DNA of 64,000 nucleotides from Pseudoips prasinana (GCA_951640165.1 OX621257.1:4537201-4601200), one strand, 5' to 3'. Counted from the first letter of the stretch, positions 25,201 to 40,200 are shown. Notes: generated by a model not told the origin, from the sequence alone. A program made the numbers and translations.

Positions 25201-28200
25201 TACAACTACACTTATAACAGCCAAAACTAAAGTTGCACCGCTAACAAAAAAGATATCCTTACCTAAAATGGAACTGTGCGCGGCGGTCCTTCTCGCCAAA
25301 CTCATGGCAAAGGTAAAGGATACTCTTTCCGGTAACAAATTATTAATATACAGTTGGAGTGATTCACAAGTTGTTTTAGCTTGGATCAATGGTGATATAA
25401 ACCGGTTGGAGAAATATATTGCTAACCGAGTCGAACAAATAAGGAACATTATTCCGCCGCAACAGTGGGGTTATGTGAAATCGGAAGAAAATGCCGCAGA
25501 CTGCGCAACAAGAGGACTCTCCCCTTCACAACTTATTACTTTTAAACTTTGGTGGGAGGGCCCCGAATGGCTAAAAACAAACATAGTTTTCGATGAAGAA
25601 AAACGAATCCTGACCTACATAACAAAAGAAGGCCTTAAGCAAACGAAATGCTACGTTGCGATTTACAAGCGCAATGAACTCATAGACTGCTTAGTAAATA
25701 AATACAGCAATTACAATCGCGCAATACGAGTACTCGCATGGATTCGACGTATCAGCTATATATTACGATGTAACAAAAATAGCGGTATTAAAACTTGTTT
25801 AACCGACTACAAAAAAGAAGGTTTGTGTTTGTCATCAAACGAAATAATGGAAGCGAAGCGGTTATTACTCAAGACAACTCAACTAGAGTATTTTGGAGAA
25901 GAAATAGATTGTTTATCGAAAAATAAACAAATATCAACAAGAAGCAACATTTTGAAATTGACACCCTTCCTTGACGAATACGGATTATTAAGGGTAAAAG
26001 GGCGTTTGATACATTCTACTCTACCTCCTGAATCTAAACATCCAATCATACTTCCGGCGAACGGAAGGTTAACAGAACTTATAATAGAAGAAACTCATCG
26101 TGACACGTTACATGGTAGGGCACGGCTTACATTGGCGCATTTACGTCTTGAATACTGGATCGTTGGGGGAAGCCGCACGGTGAAGAATAAGCTACGCCAA
26201 TGTGTCAGATGTCATCGGTTCAAAAGCGTAAAAAGTGAGCAGCTGATGGGAGACTTGCCGAAAGAACGCGTTACTCCCGCAAGACCATTCAGCAATACCG
26301 GGGTTGACTTTACGGGCCATGTAGACGTAAAAATAAACAAGGGAAGAGGAGTCAAAACATGTAAAGCTTACATAGCTGTGTTTGTTTGCATGGTGACAAA
26401 AGCCATACACCTAGAATTGGTTTCTGATTTATCAACAACAACCTTTCTTGCTGCTTTTAGTAGGATGTGTGCACGCAGAGGAACACCAAAACATGTGTAT
26501 TCGGACAATGGTACAAACTTCGTTGGAGCCGCAAGACAACTACGTGAAGAACTTAAGAGATGCAATACCTTTACAAACTCAGAGTTCTTTGATGAAATGA
26601 GTAACTTAGGTATTCAGTGGCATTTTAATTGCCCACTCTGGCCGAGCGGAAATGGTTTATGTGAAGCCGGGGTAAAATCAATGAAGCATCACCTACACCG
26701 TGTCCTTGGAGAACAGAAGCTTACGTTCGAGCAATTCACTACCCTACTAACTAAAATTGAAGCATGCTTGAACTCACGTCCATTGTGTCCGTTAACTGAA
26801 GATATAAATGATCTTGAATATTTGAGTCCAGGTCATTTCCTTATAGGTGGACCATTATTATCCTTACCCCAACAAGAAGAACCTAGCGGATACGATTTGA
26901 AACATAAATGGCGATTGATAGAACAAATGAACGTACATATTTGGAACCGTTGGTCGAAAGAATATCTACAGCAGTTACAAGTAAGAAGCAAATGGCAACA
27001 ACCTAAGAATAATCTCAAGGAGGGTAACCTCGTACTTGTAAAAGATGAACATTTACCTCCTGGGCGATGGGCGCTAGGAAGAGTGACAAATATTCACCCT
27101 GGCACAGATGAGAGAGTCAGGGTAGTTACCCTTAAAACAAAAAAGGGGCAAATCAAACGACCTATAACTAAACTTTCCCCTCTGCCAATTTCAAATGACT
27201 TGATGACAGACAGGATACCGGAAGCAAACTCAACTACAACCAAATCAAAAACTGAAAAACGAAAAATTACAACAACTACTCTGAACAAATTGTCCATAGT
27301 TCTTATAACTATTTTAGCAATCACAGGTATAACAAAAGCCTCTCCGATTACAAGAAGCTATAAAATATCTTCCATACCTACCAATCACCCAATTTATTTT
27401 GATGAAGCTGGAAAACTACAACTGATACACGATGAATGGACACTATTAATCTACTACAATTTAACTTCTTATTGGCAAGCGACAAGTAAGATCCAATTAT
27501 ATATTAATCAAATTGACCAACTTTGCGAGAGAGTTGTACATCTCTATGAGCCGTGTGAATCAATGGTAGATCACCTACGTCACGAATTGCAACATCTCGA
27601 AGAATACAACTCTATACTACTGTCTCAACACTTGCGTCAAAAACGAGGATACTTTGACGGAGTTGGAAAATTAACACGAACACTTTTTGGTATTTTAGAC
27701 GCTGATTTTGCAGAAAAATATGAGAAGGACATCCAAAATTTACAAACAAACGATAATTATTTGTTAAAACTTATGAAGAATCAGACATTAATTATAGAAG
27801 CGGAAAATAACTCGATCAAAAACAATACGATATTTATGGATAAGCAATTCACAGCTATACAAAGTTATATGAATCAGACTGGCAGCGTAATCACAAAGAT
27901 TGAAAATAGAGCCCAAGTATTGTATACAATAAATGACATAAACTCTGCCGCGGTAACATCGACTCTAATCTTAGGTGACTTGAATCGGATTTTGGATCTA
28001 CTAATGAATGCGATCACTAATATCTACCGTGGTCATTTAGACACACATTTGTTCTCCGCCTCGCAATTAATTGAACAACTAAATATAATATCAGGAAAAT
28101 TGCCGCAGGGATTATCCTTACCTATAAAGGATACTCAGTCAGATTTTCAAAATATATATGAATTAATGCATGTAAAGGCCAGGATAACTAATAACTTTCT

Positions 28201-31200
28201 TCTTTTAGAGTTACACATTCCGTTGTTAAGCGACGAAGACTATAAGATTTACCGTGTCATACCAATACCTTTCCTTAGACAGGGACGGTTGAAACTGGTA
28301 CAGCCAAGCTCAAAATTTATCGCCATCAACTTTGTCAAAAATTCATATATAACCTTAGATGAACAAGATATACATCAATGTACGTCGTATGGACAAGATG
28401 AATTCTCCTGCATATCCAGACAGCCTGTCTACAACGTACACGATAAAAATGCACCGTGTGAGGCCAAGGTCTTCAGTCAACAAACTTCAATTTCGTGCTT
28501 ACTGAATGACGTAATTTGCAAAGAAGTCTGGGTAAAATTGCATAAACCTAACTTATGGTTGTTTACCGTATGTCACAAACAGCTGATGCGTATTATTTGT
28601 AGTGATCAGGTTACGCCGGCGATCATTGACGGGACCGGAGTAATATCCTTATAAGCAAAATGTATACTACAGAAACAAGACGCTACTATATTTACGTATA
28701 ATCATTTAGGAAATAGTTATTACATGGGTGTGGATACGGATGTTCCTACGATTAACTCAACAATTAACAACGTCTTTGATTTAGGTTGGAAAAGTGCACA
28801 GTTAAATATTACTGAGCTCGGTACACCAAATTACAATCGATCTATGTTTTCAAATATTGAGGAACAACTAAGCTACCAGAAAACGCATGAAATTCTTCCG
28901 GAATCGTCGACGATATCCAGTCATGATGTTTACCTATATTCTGTTACTTCTGTGCTGTTGGGAGGATTTGCCGCATTTGCTCTTTACTTTGGCATAAAAC
29001 GTTGGTGTAGAAAAACAACTTCAAAGAGCACTAAGCGATCTAAACCTAGAGAAGAAAATAACCTTGGAATGGAAATAGAGATGCAAGAAATTCATGGCTC
29101 GGTCGGACGGGAGCCCATTTACAGCAAACCAGAACCGAAGAAACGATTTGAATTTGAGGACACAACTAATTAATATTTACATACTTATTACATATTTTAT
29201 ACTTATACATATTTACATTTTTTCTATTTTGATTATCTTATTCTTTGCTTTGTACTGGATGCTCATCTTGTTTCTCTTTTCTCGGGAGCATGTACGGTTC
29301 ACGTACAGGCTTATTTTGCTTACGCCGCCTTAACCTAGTTTCGGCGCATTACTTATACATACTTTCGACATTAATATAGTTAGTTGACAAATAACAATAA
29401 CAACGAACAGATTAGCATCCAAATAACTTACATTGTATACTTGAGTAATAAACGTGGTTTTAAGTCAACTCAACTCGTTTATCTACACACCACCTCGAGA
29501 CCCGTACAAGAATTAAATTGTTCAATTACAATTTTCACATCAATCAACTTTTAATTACATACATATTACGATTGATCATCAGTTCTTAATACTCTTTTGA
29601 CATCTTGTATAAATTGACATGTTTTATTTTATATTTAATAAATAACCCTAACAAATTTTAAATTTAATTTAATTTATTTATTTATTTATTTCCAATTTAT
29701 GTACACACTAAGACTATAAAGAAAGAAAGAATAAACAAGAGAAGACATTGTACAAAGGTACTACTTATTTCTAAAGAAATCTCTTCCAGTAGACCTGCAA
29801 GAGGAGATTTTGGAAGAGAGGAAGATATGAGTGTGTAGGGTGATATACATACATACGATAAAAATACACATATACATAAATAAATACATAATTTTAAATA
29901 ATGAACTACATAAAATACATATATCTATGGCAAAGAGGAAAGGTAGTGTTCTTTTAACTTTTTTTTAAACGTGGTGATTGTGTTACAGTTTCGAATGTTA
30001 GGCGGAAGAGAGTTCCACAGCCTAACCGCCTGAACAGTGAAGGAGTTGGAGAAGAAATCAGTTTTATGGGATGGGAATTTTAAAATGCTTTTTAGGTGTG
30101 ACCTACATTGGGCGTTGGGAGAATGTTTAAAGGAAAAGCGCTCGTGTAGGTAAGAGGGATATGCGGGATTATTTAGGATATTGAAGAGGAGACATAATAT
30201 TCGAGTATTCCTGCGAAGGCGGATTGGGAGCCACTTGAGATTGTTGCGGAATTCTGAGACATGGTCGTACTTTCGGAGATTAAAAATGAAACGTATACAT
30301 AAATTTTGCAAACGCTCAAGTTTGTTTAATAGCTCTTCGGTAGCATCCAGATAGCAGACATCAGCATAGTCCAGAATGGGCTGGATAAGAGTTTGAGCAA
30401 GAGTGATTTTGGTTTCAAAGGGCAAAAAGTACTGGAGGCACCTAAGTGAGTGAAAGGTGAAATAGACCTTTTTGCTGACTTCATTGATGTGAGCATTCCA
30501 GGATAAGTTCCGATCTATAATTACCCCAAGATTCTTAGCGGTATCCGAGTACGCAATATGCACATTGTCAAGTAAAACAGGAGGAAAAGAGCCGACGTCA
30601 AAACCAGCACGCATTTGCCTACTGCCAATAATCATGGCCTGGGACTTGATGGGATTTAATTGAAGACCGAAGGATCTAGCCCATTGACTGATCGCGCCCA
30701 GGTCCTGATTCATGGCAGCAATCGCGGTTCTTGCTTCATTTAATGTAAAATGACGGTATAACTGCATGTCGTCTGCGTAGAGATGAAAATTGGAGGAAAT
30801 AACTCGTGTAGCAAAGTTGATGAAGATGGAGAAAAGTAAAGGAGATAACACGCCACCCTGGGGTACGCCCGCGGTAAGATTGCACCAATCTGAGTAAGAG
30901 TCCTTATAGCAAACACGCTGCGTGCGTCCCCGAAGATATGTATCGAACCAAGCCACAGACTCCGCGGAGAAATTAAGTGATTTAAGAGTTTCGAGAAGAA
31001 TATCGAAGTCCACGGAGTTAAAGGCACTGCTAAAGTCAAGGAGAAATTTTAATGTGATAATACCATAGTTTTACCATTTTGCTTTTCAATACTTACTTCC
31101 AAATCATCGTACGTTAACCATTCTGAGTATCCAACATTACAGTGTATACACATCTGGGAGAAAATGTTTAATTAAAAATAGTGAGTTGCTCAGGATTTTT

Positions 31201-34200
31201 TCTATACAATTTACATGCAGATTAAGTATTCTGAAAACAATGATAAAAGTATATTAAAAATACAGTACTACTTTTTTTCCAAAAGATACCTATATGTAAG
31301 TAGTTACTTTTATATAAACCCTAACCGTTAATAAGCCTTTCATTTTTTAAATTTAGTTGTTAACATTAAAATACAAGAGAAAAATCTGCCTATACAAACT
31401 TACTTTCTATACACGCTATCAATCCACGATGACCCAAATTAAATTGTAATTTCTGTCAAAATAGGTTATCGTTGCACCGCACTGCATTATGTGTCGTAAC
31501 TAAGTACATACTTGTATTTTTTATTTTGAATATAGCTCGGAAGGGATATAGTGCGCCGTTGCCGTTCCGCGCGCTTCATAGTTGCCAGCCGACGAGAGCC
31601 GATGATACTCGAACAAAAAATCAAACATTTTGTTAGCACACTAAGCATTGATATAAACTACTAAGAAATTATTATTGCAATCGAATTTCAACTTAAGAAT
31701 AAACATATAAGAGTTATTTAAATTCGACAATAAGGGAATTTCTTTAGAGTAGGACCCGTCTGTTATAATAAACAAAGTGCGCAAACAAATGTTATGATTT
31801 AGTTTATTACTGTTCATTGAATGCTTGCACCTGTGTCAGAGCGCGCGCGCACTACTTATCAGTACAAAACAAAATGGCGCGTTAACAGACGTCTAAGATA
31901 CCTGTGCGTTTAAACTGTGTTTTATTTTTTCAGTGAAAATAAAATAGACAGATGTACCTACTTGGTTACGATATAAAATGCAGTGTAATGATAACCTATT
32001 TTGATACACCTTGCAGAGTAATTTTGGTCAATGAAGGATGATAGTGTGTGTATTTAAGGTAAGTTATTTCGTATCTTCCTAATATGAACATATTTATAAT
32101 TTGGGTACTATACGTATGCAGATATCTCTCTTTTATTTTACTGTCAACAACGAAATGTTATAAATTAAAGGCCTATTCGCGTTAAGTGTTTAATGTTTTA
32201 CAAAAAAGTACCAACATAATTATATCGTTGGAATAAAATAAGTAATGTTTTTGTAAATATAAAGTTTAAACGTTTTCCAGGGTAAAACCCTTATTTGATT
32301 AATGATGGCTGAAATTTTAAGTTTGCGTATTCTAGATCACTTATTTGTATGATATTAAATACGATTTCTCAACAGTACTTAGGTACATTTAGAGATTTGT
32401 GTGAAAAAGCATAATTTGGAATATAATATATATGTTTTTAAAATTCCTACGTATATATAAAGTTGCTTCTACCAAATCAAATAATATTAAGCCGGGGTAA
32501 TCGGGCATATTGTACCCCTATAAGAACATAATCCAATTTATTGTTAATAATATGACATAATTGATAATATACTCGTAATATATAAATATTCTCGGGCAAT
32601 AACGGTTACATGTAGGAACTCTTGTGAAATTATGTTACAATATTATTACTAAAAATGTATCTCTGTGATATTGTGAGCCCTAACCTGTAATTTGCAAAAA
32701 TAGTTAGTGTATTAAATTGAGCTGTTCTTGTTATACCAAGTTTAAAAAAATAATGTTTTATACCGCCGCGCTAGCGATAAGAACAGTACGTGCTATTTAT
32801 TACAAAATGAGTTTTGACTTGATCGGACTTGGATCAGCGTAAGGAGTGATAATCCACATTTTTATATTCGACCTGGAACCGGTAAATGCCGTGAGGTCCA
32901 GTCTCTTCCCAATATTACAATAGAAATAACCTTAAGGTCCAACCACACCAAACGGCCCGCATCGGCCAGTATCGCACCACACGGACGAGGTCGGATGCCG
33001 CCGCATCCGACCGGATGCGGTCGGATACGGTCGAATGCGACGGCATCCGACCGCGTCCGGCCGGACGTCGCGTCGTCGCATACTACCTTCGCTTCTTTTT
33101 TAGTTTCATAGTTTTAAGCCCCAGCGCACCCGGCGGAATCCGAACGCAGGCGGACGGCTCCGAGCGCATTCGGCGGTATTCGAACGTATGCGCAGGTATC
33201 CGAACGCATGCGGACGGAGCCGATCGCGTGTCGCGGCATGTCACCGGCTGTGTTTACCCTTGACTTGGTAATATAAACTTTAAACACTGTATACAAGATT
33301 TAATTTCGTTTGAAGATTGTAAAATTCGTTTCGATGCGGGCCGATGCGGGCCGTTTGGTGTGGTTGGACCTTTACACTAAATAATTCGTAATAATGTTGT
33401 TACTAGTATTTATTTTATGTGATAGAACACTAATTTATGTATGTATGTAACAGCTGTAAGTTTAATTTATATATTATTAATATAATGTAAGTAATTTCTT
33501 TACCTACATAATAGTAAAGCAAAGTTTCGGTAGGCCTTACAATACAACTTGGTCTACATAATTTTAAAATAATTAAATTTTAAGTAATTAATTAAAGTAA
33601 TTAACTAATATAAGTCGAATGCAGTTAGTTAGTAACTCTATCTTGACAAAGTCTCGTAAAAATAAAGATCAAAAATCTTTCTCTGGCATAATACCACCCA
33701 CACATAATATTGCATAAATTATAATATTTAGTTGGTACGTTTACTGATACCTATATTAAGATAAAATTAAACAAAAAAATCCTCTATGCAATTAGAATTT
33801 GAGATCCAAGTTACAATGATAAAAATCTGTTGAGTTATAAAGAATGTAACCAGAATATATTTCTATTATCCGGCGTTAATGGCAATATTTTTTTATAGTC
33901 TCATTCTTCGTAGATAAAGGTATTTCTAGGTGGTGATTTGGAACTAAATTCGGGATAAAAATTAAACAAAATAAATTGAATTGAAATGTTTTTGGTGTAT
34001 AAGTAGTTTAACTGCAAATATCTAAGCTTTTCAATATGGTCATCATGGTTTATTTTGTATTTAAGCATAAATCGCTTCTACATAACCACAACTGTTCCCA
34101 AGTCAAACTCCATAAACTAAAAAGCTATACTTATGAGTTTTTCAAAGAAAATACTCTTCTTTAATCAGGTGGAACAACAGACGAGACACAGAGAACAGGT

Positions 34201-37200
34201 GTGTGTGTGTCCCTGTAACATCTCAAATATGATAATGATAAAACAAAATAATGTATGATGTACATTATCATGCAAACTTCCACCAAAAATTGGTTTAAAC
34301 GAGATCTAGTAAGAAGTTTTTTTTAATACGTCATAAATCTTAAACCGCAATTTACCTGTCATTTAAACAACTCAAATACTTGTTGCTACGGAACCTTCAT
34401 GAGCGAGTACGACTCGCACTTGACCTTTATATTAGATTTATGTATTAACATTTTATTATTTTAAAGTTATGTGGACTACATTTTATAGTAGGGCTTAGTG
34501 AGACTTTGCTTTTAATAAGAGGTAATAAAGAGATTCATACATTTAAAAACTAGATTTTATTTTATTCCTACTCTCAAATATAAATCTAGTATGAGTTGAT
34601 TATCATAATAGCAGTATCTTATAACTTACTGCTATTATTATAAGAAATTCGTACTGCAGTCTTTCAACAAAGGCTAAGTATACAATTATTAATATATTTT
34701 TTTAATATTATAAACACGCTTTATTTACACGAATGGTTTCAGAAATTGTATTTATGATATCTTGTAAAAGAAGGCAATAAAGGATTGGATGCCATAATTT
34801 TATGGCATAAAAGTTATGCCATAAAATTATTGCAACCAATCCCTTATCATTGCTTAATGACGCCATTTACTGAAAACTATGTAGGTAATTCGTACTTCCT
34901 GCTCTTTTCATTAGCACGGTAGAATATTGAACTTATGATAATTTTTAAACGGCGTAATATATTTTACTACCATTTTATCTTTTAACGAACTATTCGCACA
35001 CTAAAACATTGTACGATGCCCACGGTGCGCGAGACGGGCTATTCTTGGCAGTTTCTTTACAAATTTATATTTGGTTTTTGTTTTGAGATCTGATGATGAC
35101 TTTCAGTCAACTCCGCTGCCAAATTTTGAATACTTTTTTTAATTATCTATATTAATTGTATTTTTGTTGGTGATTACAGATCCACATTATTAACTTTTGC
35201 TGTTCGCTGATTTTCTTATGGATGAGTAAAACTATGAGAAGCCTTTTTCTACGGTACCACAGTTAATACAGTCAAGCACGTCAATTAACAAGACAAGTTC
35301 AATGATTTTCTTGTTACTAATTTAATCCTAAAATTTTCTAGGTTTTGATCTATTAAAAACTTAACTGCTACCATTGTTGTGCTGAATTGTATTAATTTTA
35401 TAACATTGTTGGTTCTTCTGTCAGTTATGCATAATAAAAGTATCGGAAAAAAACGAGGTCGAAAGCTAAGTGTGGACCTGGAGGAACAAAAACAAGTATT
35501 TCAAGAATATAAAAGTCGAATAGGAAATATTGTACCTCTCAATAATATAGAAAACAAAGCTTTATATACCGATCTTCAACGTGTTTTTAATTATCGTTTG
35601 TCTTGTAAAGCAATATATTCTTCGTTAAACAGAAACTTTGCTTACTTCTTTGATAATGCTATTAACATATCTCCTCAACACTCTGACTCAGAATCAAAAT
35701 CGGATAGCACAAGTCTAGTAAATCAAGATGAAGACAATAGCAATTGCTGCTTTAATATAAACCAGACAGGTGGTCTGGAAACTTTTAAATTTTACGTTGA
35801 CACACATTTTTGGAGGGAGATTGAGCCTATGGTATACATATGCAAACGGTCAGATTCTTCAGGTAGCTTATTTCAAAGGCGACGATCGCTCAAAAAAAAT
35901 AAATGGACAGATTTTGTGAGAGAAATCATTTGGAAAAATACAAAATTAAACTGCTGTTGGGTGTTTAAATCCAATATTTTAAAACAAGTATCCGCTAAAA
36001 CAATTGTTGTTTGTAAAGGGCATTGCTCATACATAGAGTGTAAAGCTACGATTAAAATAATAATTGAAAACAAAACAGAACATTTTACAGAAATGAAATG
36101 TTTGGTTGGACACAGAAATCCAAATATTAAGCACAGTTACAATCCCAAACCAAAGTATAGAATGACGGGCTATAAATCGCAAACACTAGCAAAACAACTT
36201 TTAGGAAAAACTGCTATTGAGGTAAGAAATTCACTTGCTAATGATACTATAAGTCAAACCGACTCTGATACACCTTATTTTTTGCCAAGTGCAAATGCAC
36301 TAAGACAAATAAAAAAAAAAGATAAATCCTCCAAATTATTTCACAATAACGTATTGTTGTCTTTATGGATTATGAGTGCGACGCCCCCTTTTAAAGATTT
36401 TATACAAACTATATCATTGTGCCCTTTTGTTCTATACTACTGGAACAAATTGCAAACATCTTTCTTCAAAAAATATTTGGAAAATAACGATCGTATCGTA
36501 ATTTCTATAGATGCAACTGGGTCCTTATTTCAAATGTTATGTCCCCCAAAAGTCAATGATTCCATAAAAACATGAAGAAAAAACATTTATTCTTATATAT
36601 AGTAATGGCTTATAATAGCTCTGGTAGTAGTGTGCCAATCTGCCAAATGATTTCAACTTCGCATACGGCAGAAAGTATAGCAACTTGGTTGCAGACTTGG
36701 AGAAAAAGTTTATGTAAATATCCTGATGAAATAGTAACAGATGACTCTAGTGCTTTAATAAAAGCTATCGTTGAAACAGTCACTTAATTCAAAAATATTT
36801 ATAGTTATTTACAGAACTGTTTTAAAATTTTAGAAGGCATAAATGCAGAACGTCCACAATCTTACTTACGACTCGACACATCCCATTTTATCAAAACTTT
36901 ACACGATCAAAATGTTTTTGATTCTGTTGAAAAACATGTTAAGTACTTTTATATTAAATGTATCATCTCCATTAAAAACAGCTCAGAATATGAAGAAGTG
37001 AAACAAATTTTAACGTACATTATTATCACTGCATTGAATCATTTCGAAGACAATCGATGTCAAAAGGCTATTCAGGCTTTAAAACAATTACATAATTCCG
37101 AAATAGATGATTTTACAATATTTAATTCAACTCCAGAAAACAGTAATTGCAAAGAAGATGATAAAAATTATGAGACACTCCTAGATTGTTGGTTTTTAAA

Positions 37201-40200
37201 CGAGGTAAATAAAGAACAGCTTTATGTTGATTTAACAGAAGACAAAGATAGCAAAAATCCTTCTAATTCATATTTTTTCCCCCTCGTTATAAAATTAATT
37301 AAGCGTTTATTAAAAAAGTTGCCCATGTGGTCGAATGTTTTAATCACATATTTTAATTCTACTAATGTTAGACCGTCATCTAGTAATGCAGAGAGTTACT
37401 TCAAAAATATTAAATCATTGGTTTTAAATAATAGCCGTCAACGAATTGACGTATTTCTTATACGACATTTTCAATATCTTTCGGGGGAAGTAAAGTTAGC
37501 TTTAACAAATATGACACAAAAAAAAATTCAACAATCAGTAATTTCAATAAACAAAAACGCAAAACTACATCACGATCTCGACAAACAAAAAGGAAAAATA
37601 CAGACCGCGATTTGTTTTCAGATGATTCCATATTTTCAAATAATCCATCATATATAGAAAACTGGAGAGGGTGCGTAAAAAAGAAAACTATAAAACGAAT
37701 AACAGGAAAGGAAGAAGAAAAGCTAAATAACGGAATTGATTGCTTAACAGCAAATTTAATTCAACCCCTTTGTCAAACTGACAGCCAGTTTGAAGAAAAA
37801 GAGATATCCGTATCATTGAAACCGCACGACATATATTTACTCAGGAATGGCTCCAAAATCCGTCAATTTTGTTGGTACAACACCTGTGGATTTGACAGTG
37901 TAGCCCATCTGTTCGCAGTAACGTGCAGTGTAAAAAATAATATACTACAAGCTATAAAATCTTCTAATGACTTATTTTCTAATTTAATTATATCAATGGC
38001 TCTAAATCGACCAGATATTTATGAAATTAGAGAGAATCTTTTGGATTTGCACTTTAAATCAAACCAACCAAACGCTTCAGCAATAAATTGTGAATGCAAC
38101 GTCACTTATATTATAGATAAATACCTTAGTTCTAGTTATTGCAAAACAACATGGACTAAATCCTGCACAGAAATTAAATGCTCTGTAAACAATGACAGTA
38201 TTACAAGATCACCAGGATTTGTACCAATTAATATACAGCTAGTACTAGAATCAGGGCCACAGGTTTTACAAGATTCTGCTCTTGAATGCATGTCAAATAT
38301 GTTTGAGTGCAAGGCAAAATCTTGTGTAGGCTATAATTTTTACGTATATGAATTTTCAAAGTTTATTGCTATAGAACTAAATTATGACTCCAAACCCAGA
38401 AAAAAGCCTCAAATGGGAACTAGAAAAATTTCCTGACCAACTTACTTTTTTTAATAAAACATTTTCTAACCCTGTGTTATCGAGTTTCTTGCAAATAAAC
38501 GTCATTATAGAGTACACTGTAATGTTGGAAACTCAGAATGGTTGACTTACGATGATTTGGAAGTAAGTATTCAGAAACAAAATGGTCAAATTATGGTATT
38601 ACCACACTGCGTTCTTTATTCAATAACTTAAAATATGTCAAGTTATATGAAATGTCAAGAGTTTTTAGCATTGGTGATTAACCCTAATGTGTAAGTAACT
38701 TAGCAAATAAAAATTGATTGATCTGTGATAATTGAACTGTTTCATTAGTTTTAAGAGAAACATACCTATTTTATTGTTAATTTAATAAGTTATGCCTTAA
38801 ATATTCAGCACTGAATTATAATTTTATTTATAATGAGTCAAACAATTCAATAACTTAAAATATGTCAAGTTATACGAAATGTCAAGAATTTTTAGCATTG
38901 GTGATTAACCCTAATGTGTAAGTAATTAAGCAAATAAAAATTGATTGATCTGTGATAATTGAACTGTTTAATTAGTTTTAAGAGAAACAAACCTATTTGA
39001 TTGTTAATTCAGTAAGTAATGCCTGAAATATTCAGCTCTGAATTATAATTTTATTTATAATGAGTCAATCCATTCAATAACTTAAAATATACGAAATGTC
39101 AAGAGTTTTCAGCATTGGTGATTAACCCTAATGTGTAAGTAACTAAGCAAATAAAAATTGATTGATCTGTGATAATTGAACTGTTTCATTAGTTTTAAGA
39201 GAAACATACCTATTTTATTGTTGATTTAATAAGTAATGCCTTAAGTATTCGTCTCTGAATTATATTTTTTTATAATGAGTCAAACCATTCAATAACTTAA
39301 AATATACGAAATGTCAAGAGTTTTCAGCATTGGTGATTAACCCTAATGTGTAAGTAACTAAGCAAATAAAAATTGATTGATCTGTGATAATTGAACTGTT
39401 TCATTAGTTTTAAGAGAAACATACCTATTTTATTGTTAATTTAATAGGTAATGCCTTAAGTATTCATCTCTGAATGATATTTTTTTATAATGAGTCAAAC
39501 CATTCAATAACTTAAAATATACGAAATGTCAAGAGTTTTCAGCATTGGTGATTAACCCTAAAGTGTAAGTAACTAAGCAAATAAAAATTGATTGATCTGT
39601 GATAATTGAACTGTTTCATTAGTTTTAAGAGAAACATACCTATTTTATTGTTAATTTAATAGGTAATGCCTTAAGTATTCATCTCTGAATTACATTTTTT
39701 TATAATGAGTCAAACCATTCAATAACTTAAAATATGTCAAGTTATACGAAATGTTAAGAGTATTTAGCATTGGTGATTAATTGGTGTTTAAGTAACTAAG
39801 CAAATAAAAATTGATTGATTTGTGATAATTGACCTGTTTAATTTGTTTTTAATAGAAACATACAGACCTGTTTTATTGTTAATTTAATAAGTAATGCCTT
39901 TAATATTCAGCTCTGAATTATAATGAGTCAAACCTGACCGAGACAAAACTGTAGTGCGCACCAGTCTATCAAAATGATAACATCTCAATGAGTGTGTTAG
40001 AAGTTTAGATGTAATTAAAACTCAAAAATCTTTTCTTCGCTACACTGTTTTTTTCTATATCGTTAATAAAAACACTGGGGCATAAAGGAGCCAGCACACA
40101 TGTTAAATCGGCAAGGGACCGTCACCGTATCGCCTTTCGTCCGGTCGTCAAACAGTCGTCAACCTAACGTAAGCACGTAACCAAAGCGGATCAGCAGCTC

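Larger units (their letters stand above)
21085..29508 (+). mobile_element. BEL/Pao endogenous retrovirus-like element
   Basis: 8424 bases bounded by 218-bp LTRs (21085-21302 and 29291-29508) that begin TGTACGG and end CCCGTACA, with a 5-bp target duplication AGAAT (21080-21084 and 29509-29513). The LTRs differ at one position seen (TTATATTG versus TTACATTG), so insertion was recent. It carries gag, protease, reverse transcriptase, RNase H, integrase and env in one reading frame with two nonsense codons. The target is the left arm of the foldback element. Confidence 0.95.

Noticed and set aside
31044..31145. Separate protein-coding gene on minus
   Set aside because: It is the antisense arm copy of the foldback element's 3' coding end, too short to stand alone.
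32990..33300. Overlapping frames on both strands
   Set aside because: Interior of a MITE with repeated CG-rich words.
35379..38631. Single-copy host gene
   Set aside because: Frameshifts, a nonsense codon, transposase motifs and flanking inverted arms show it is part of a decayed transposon.
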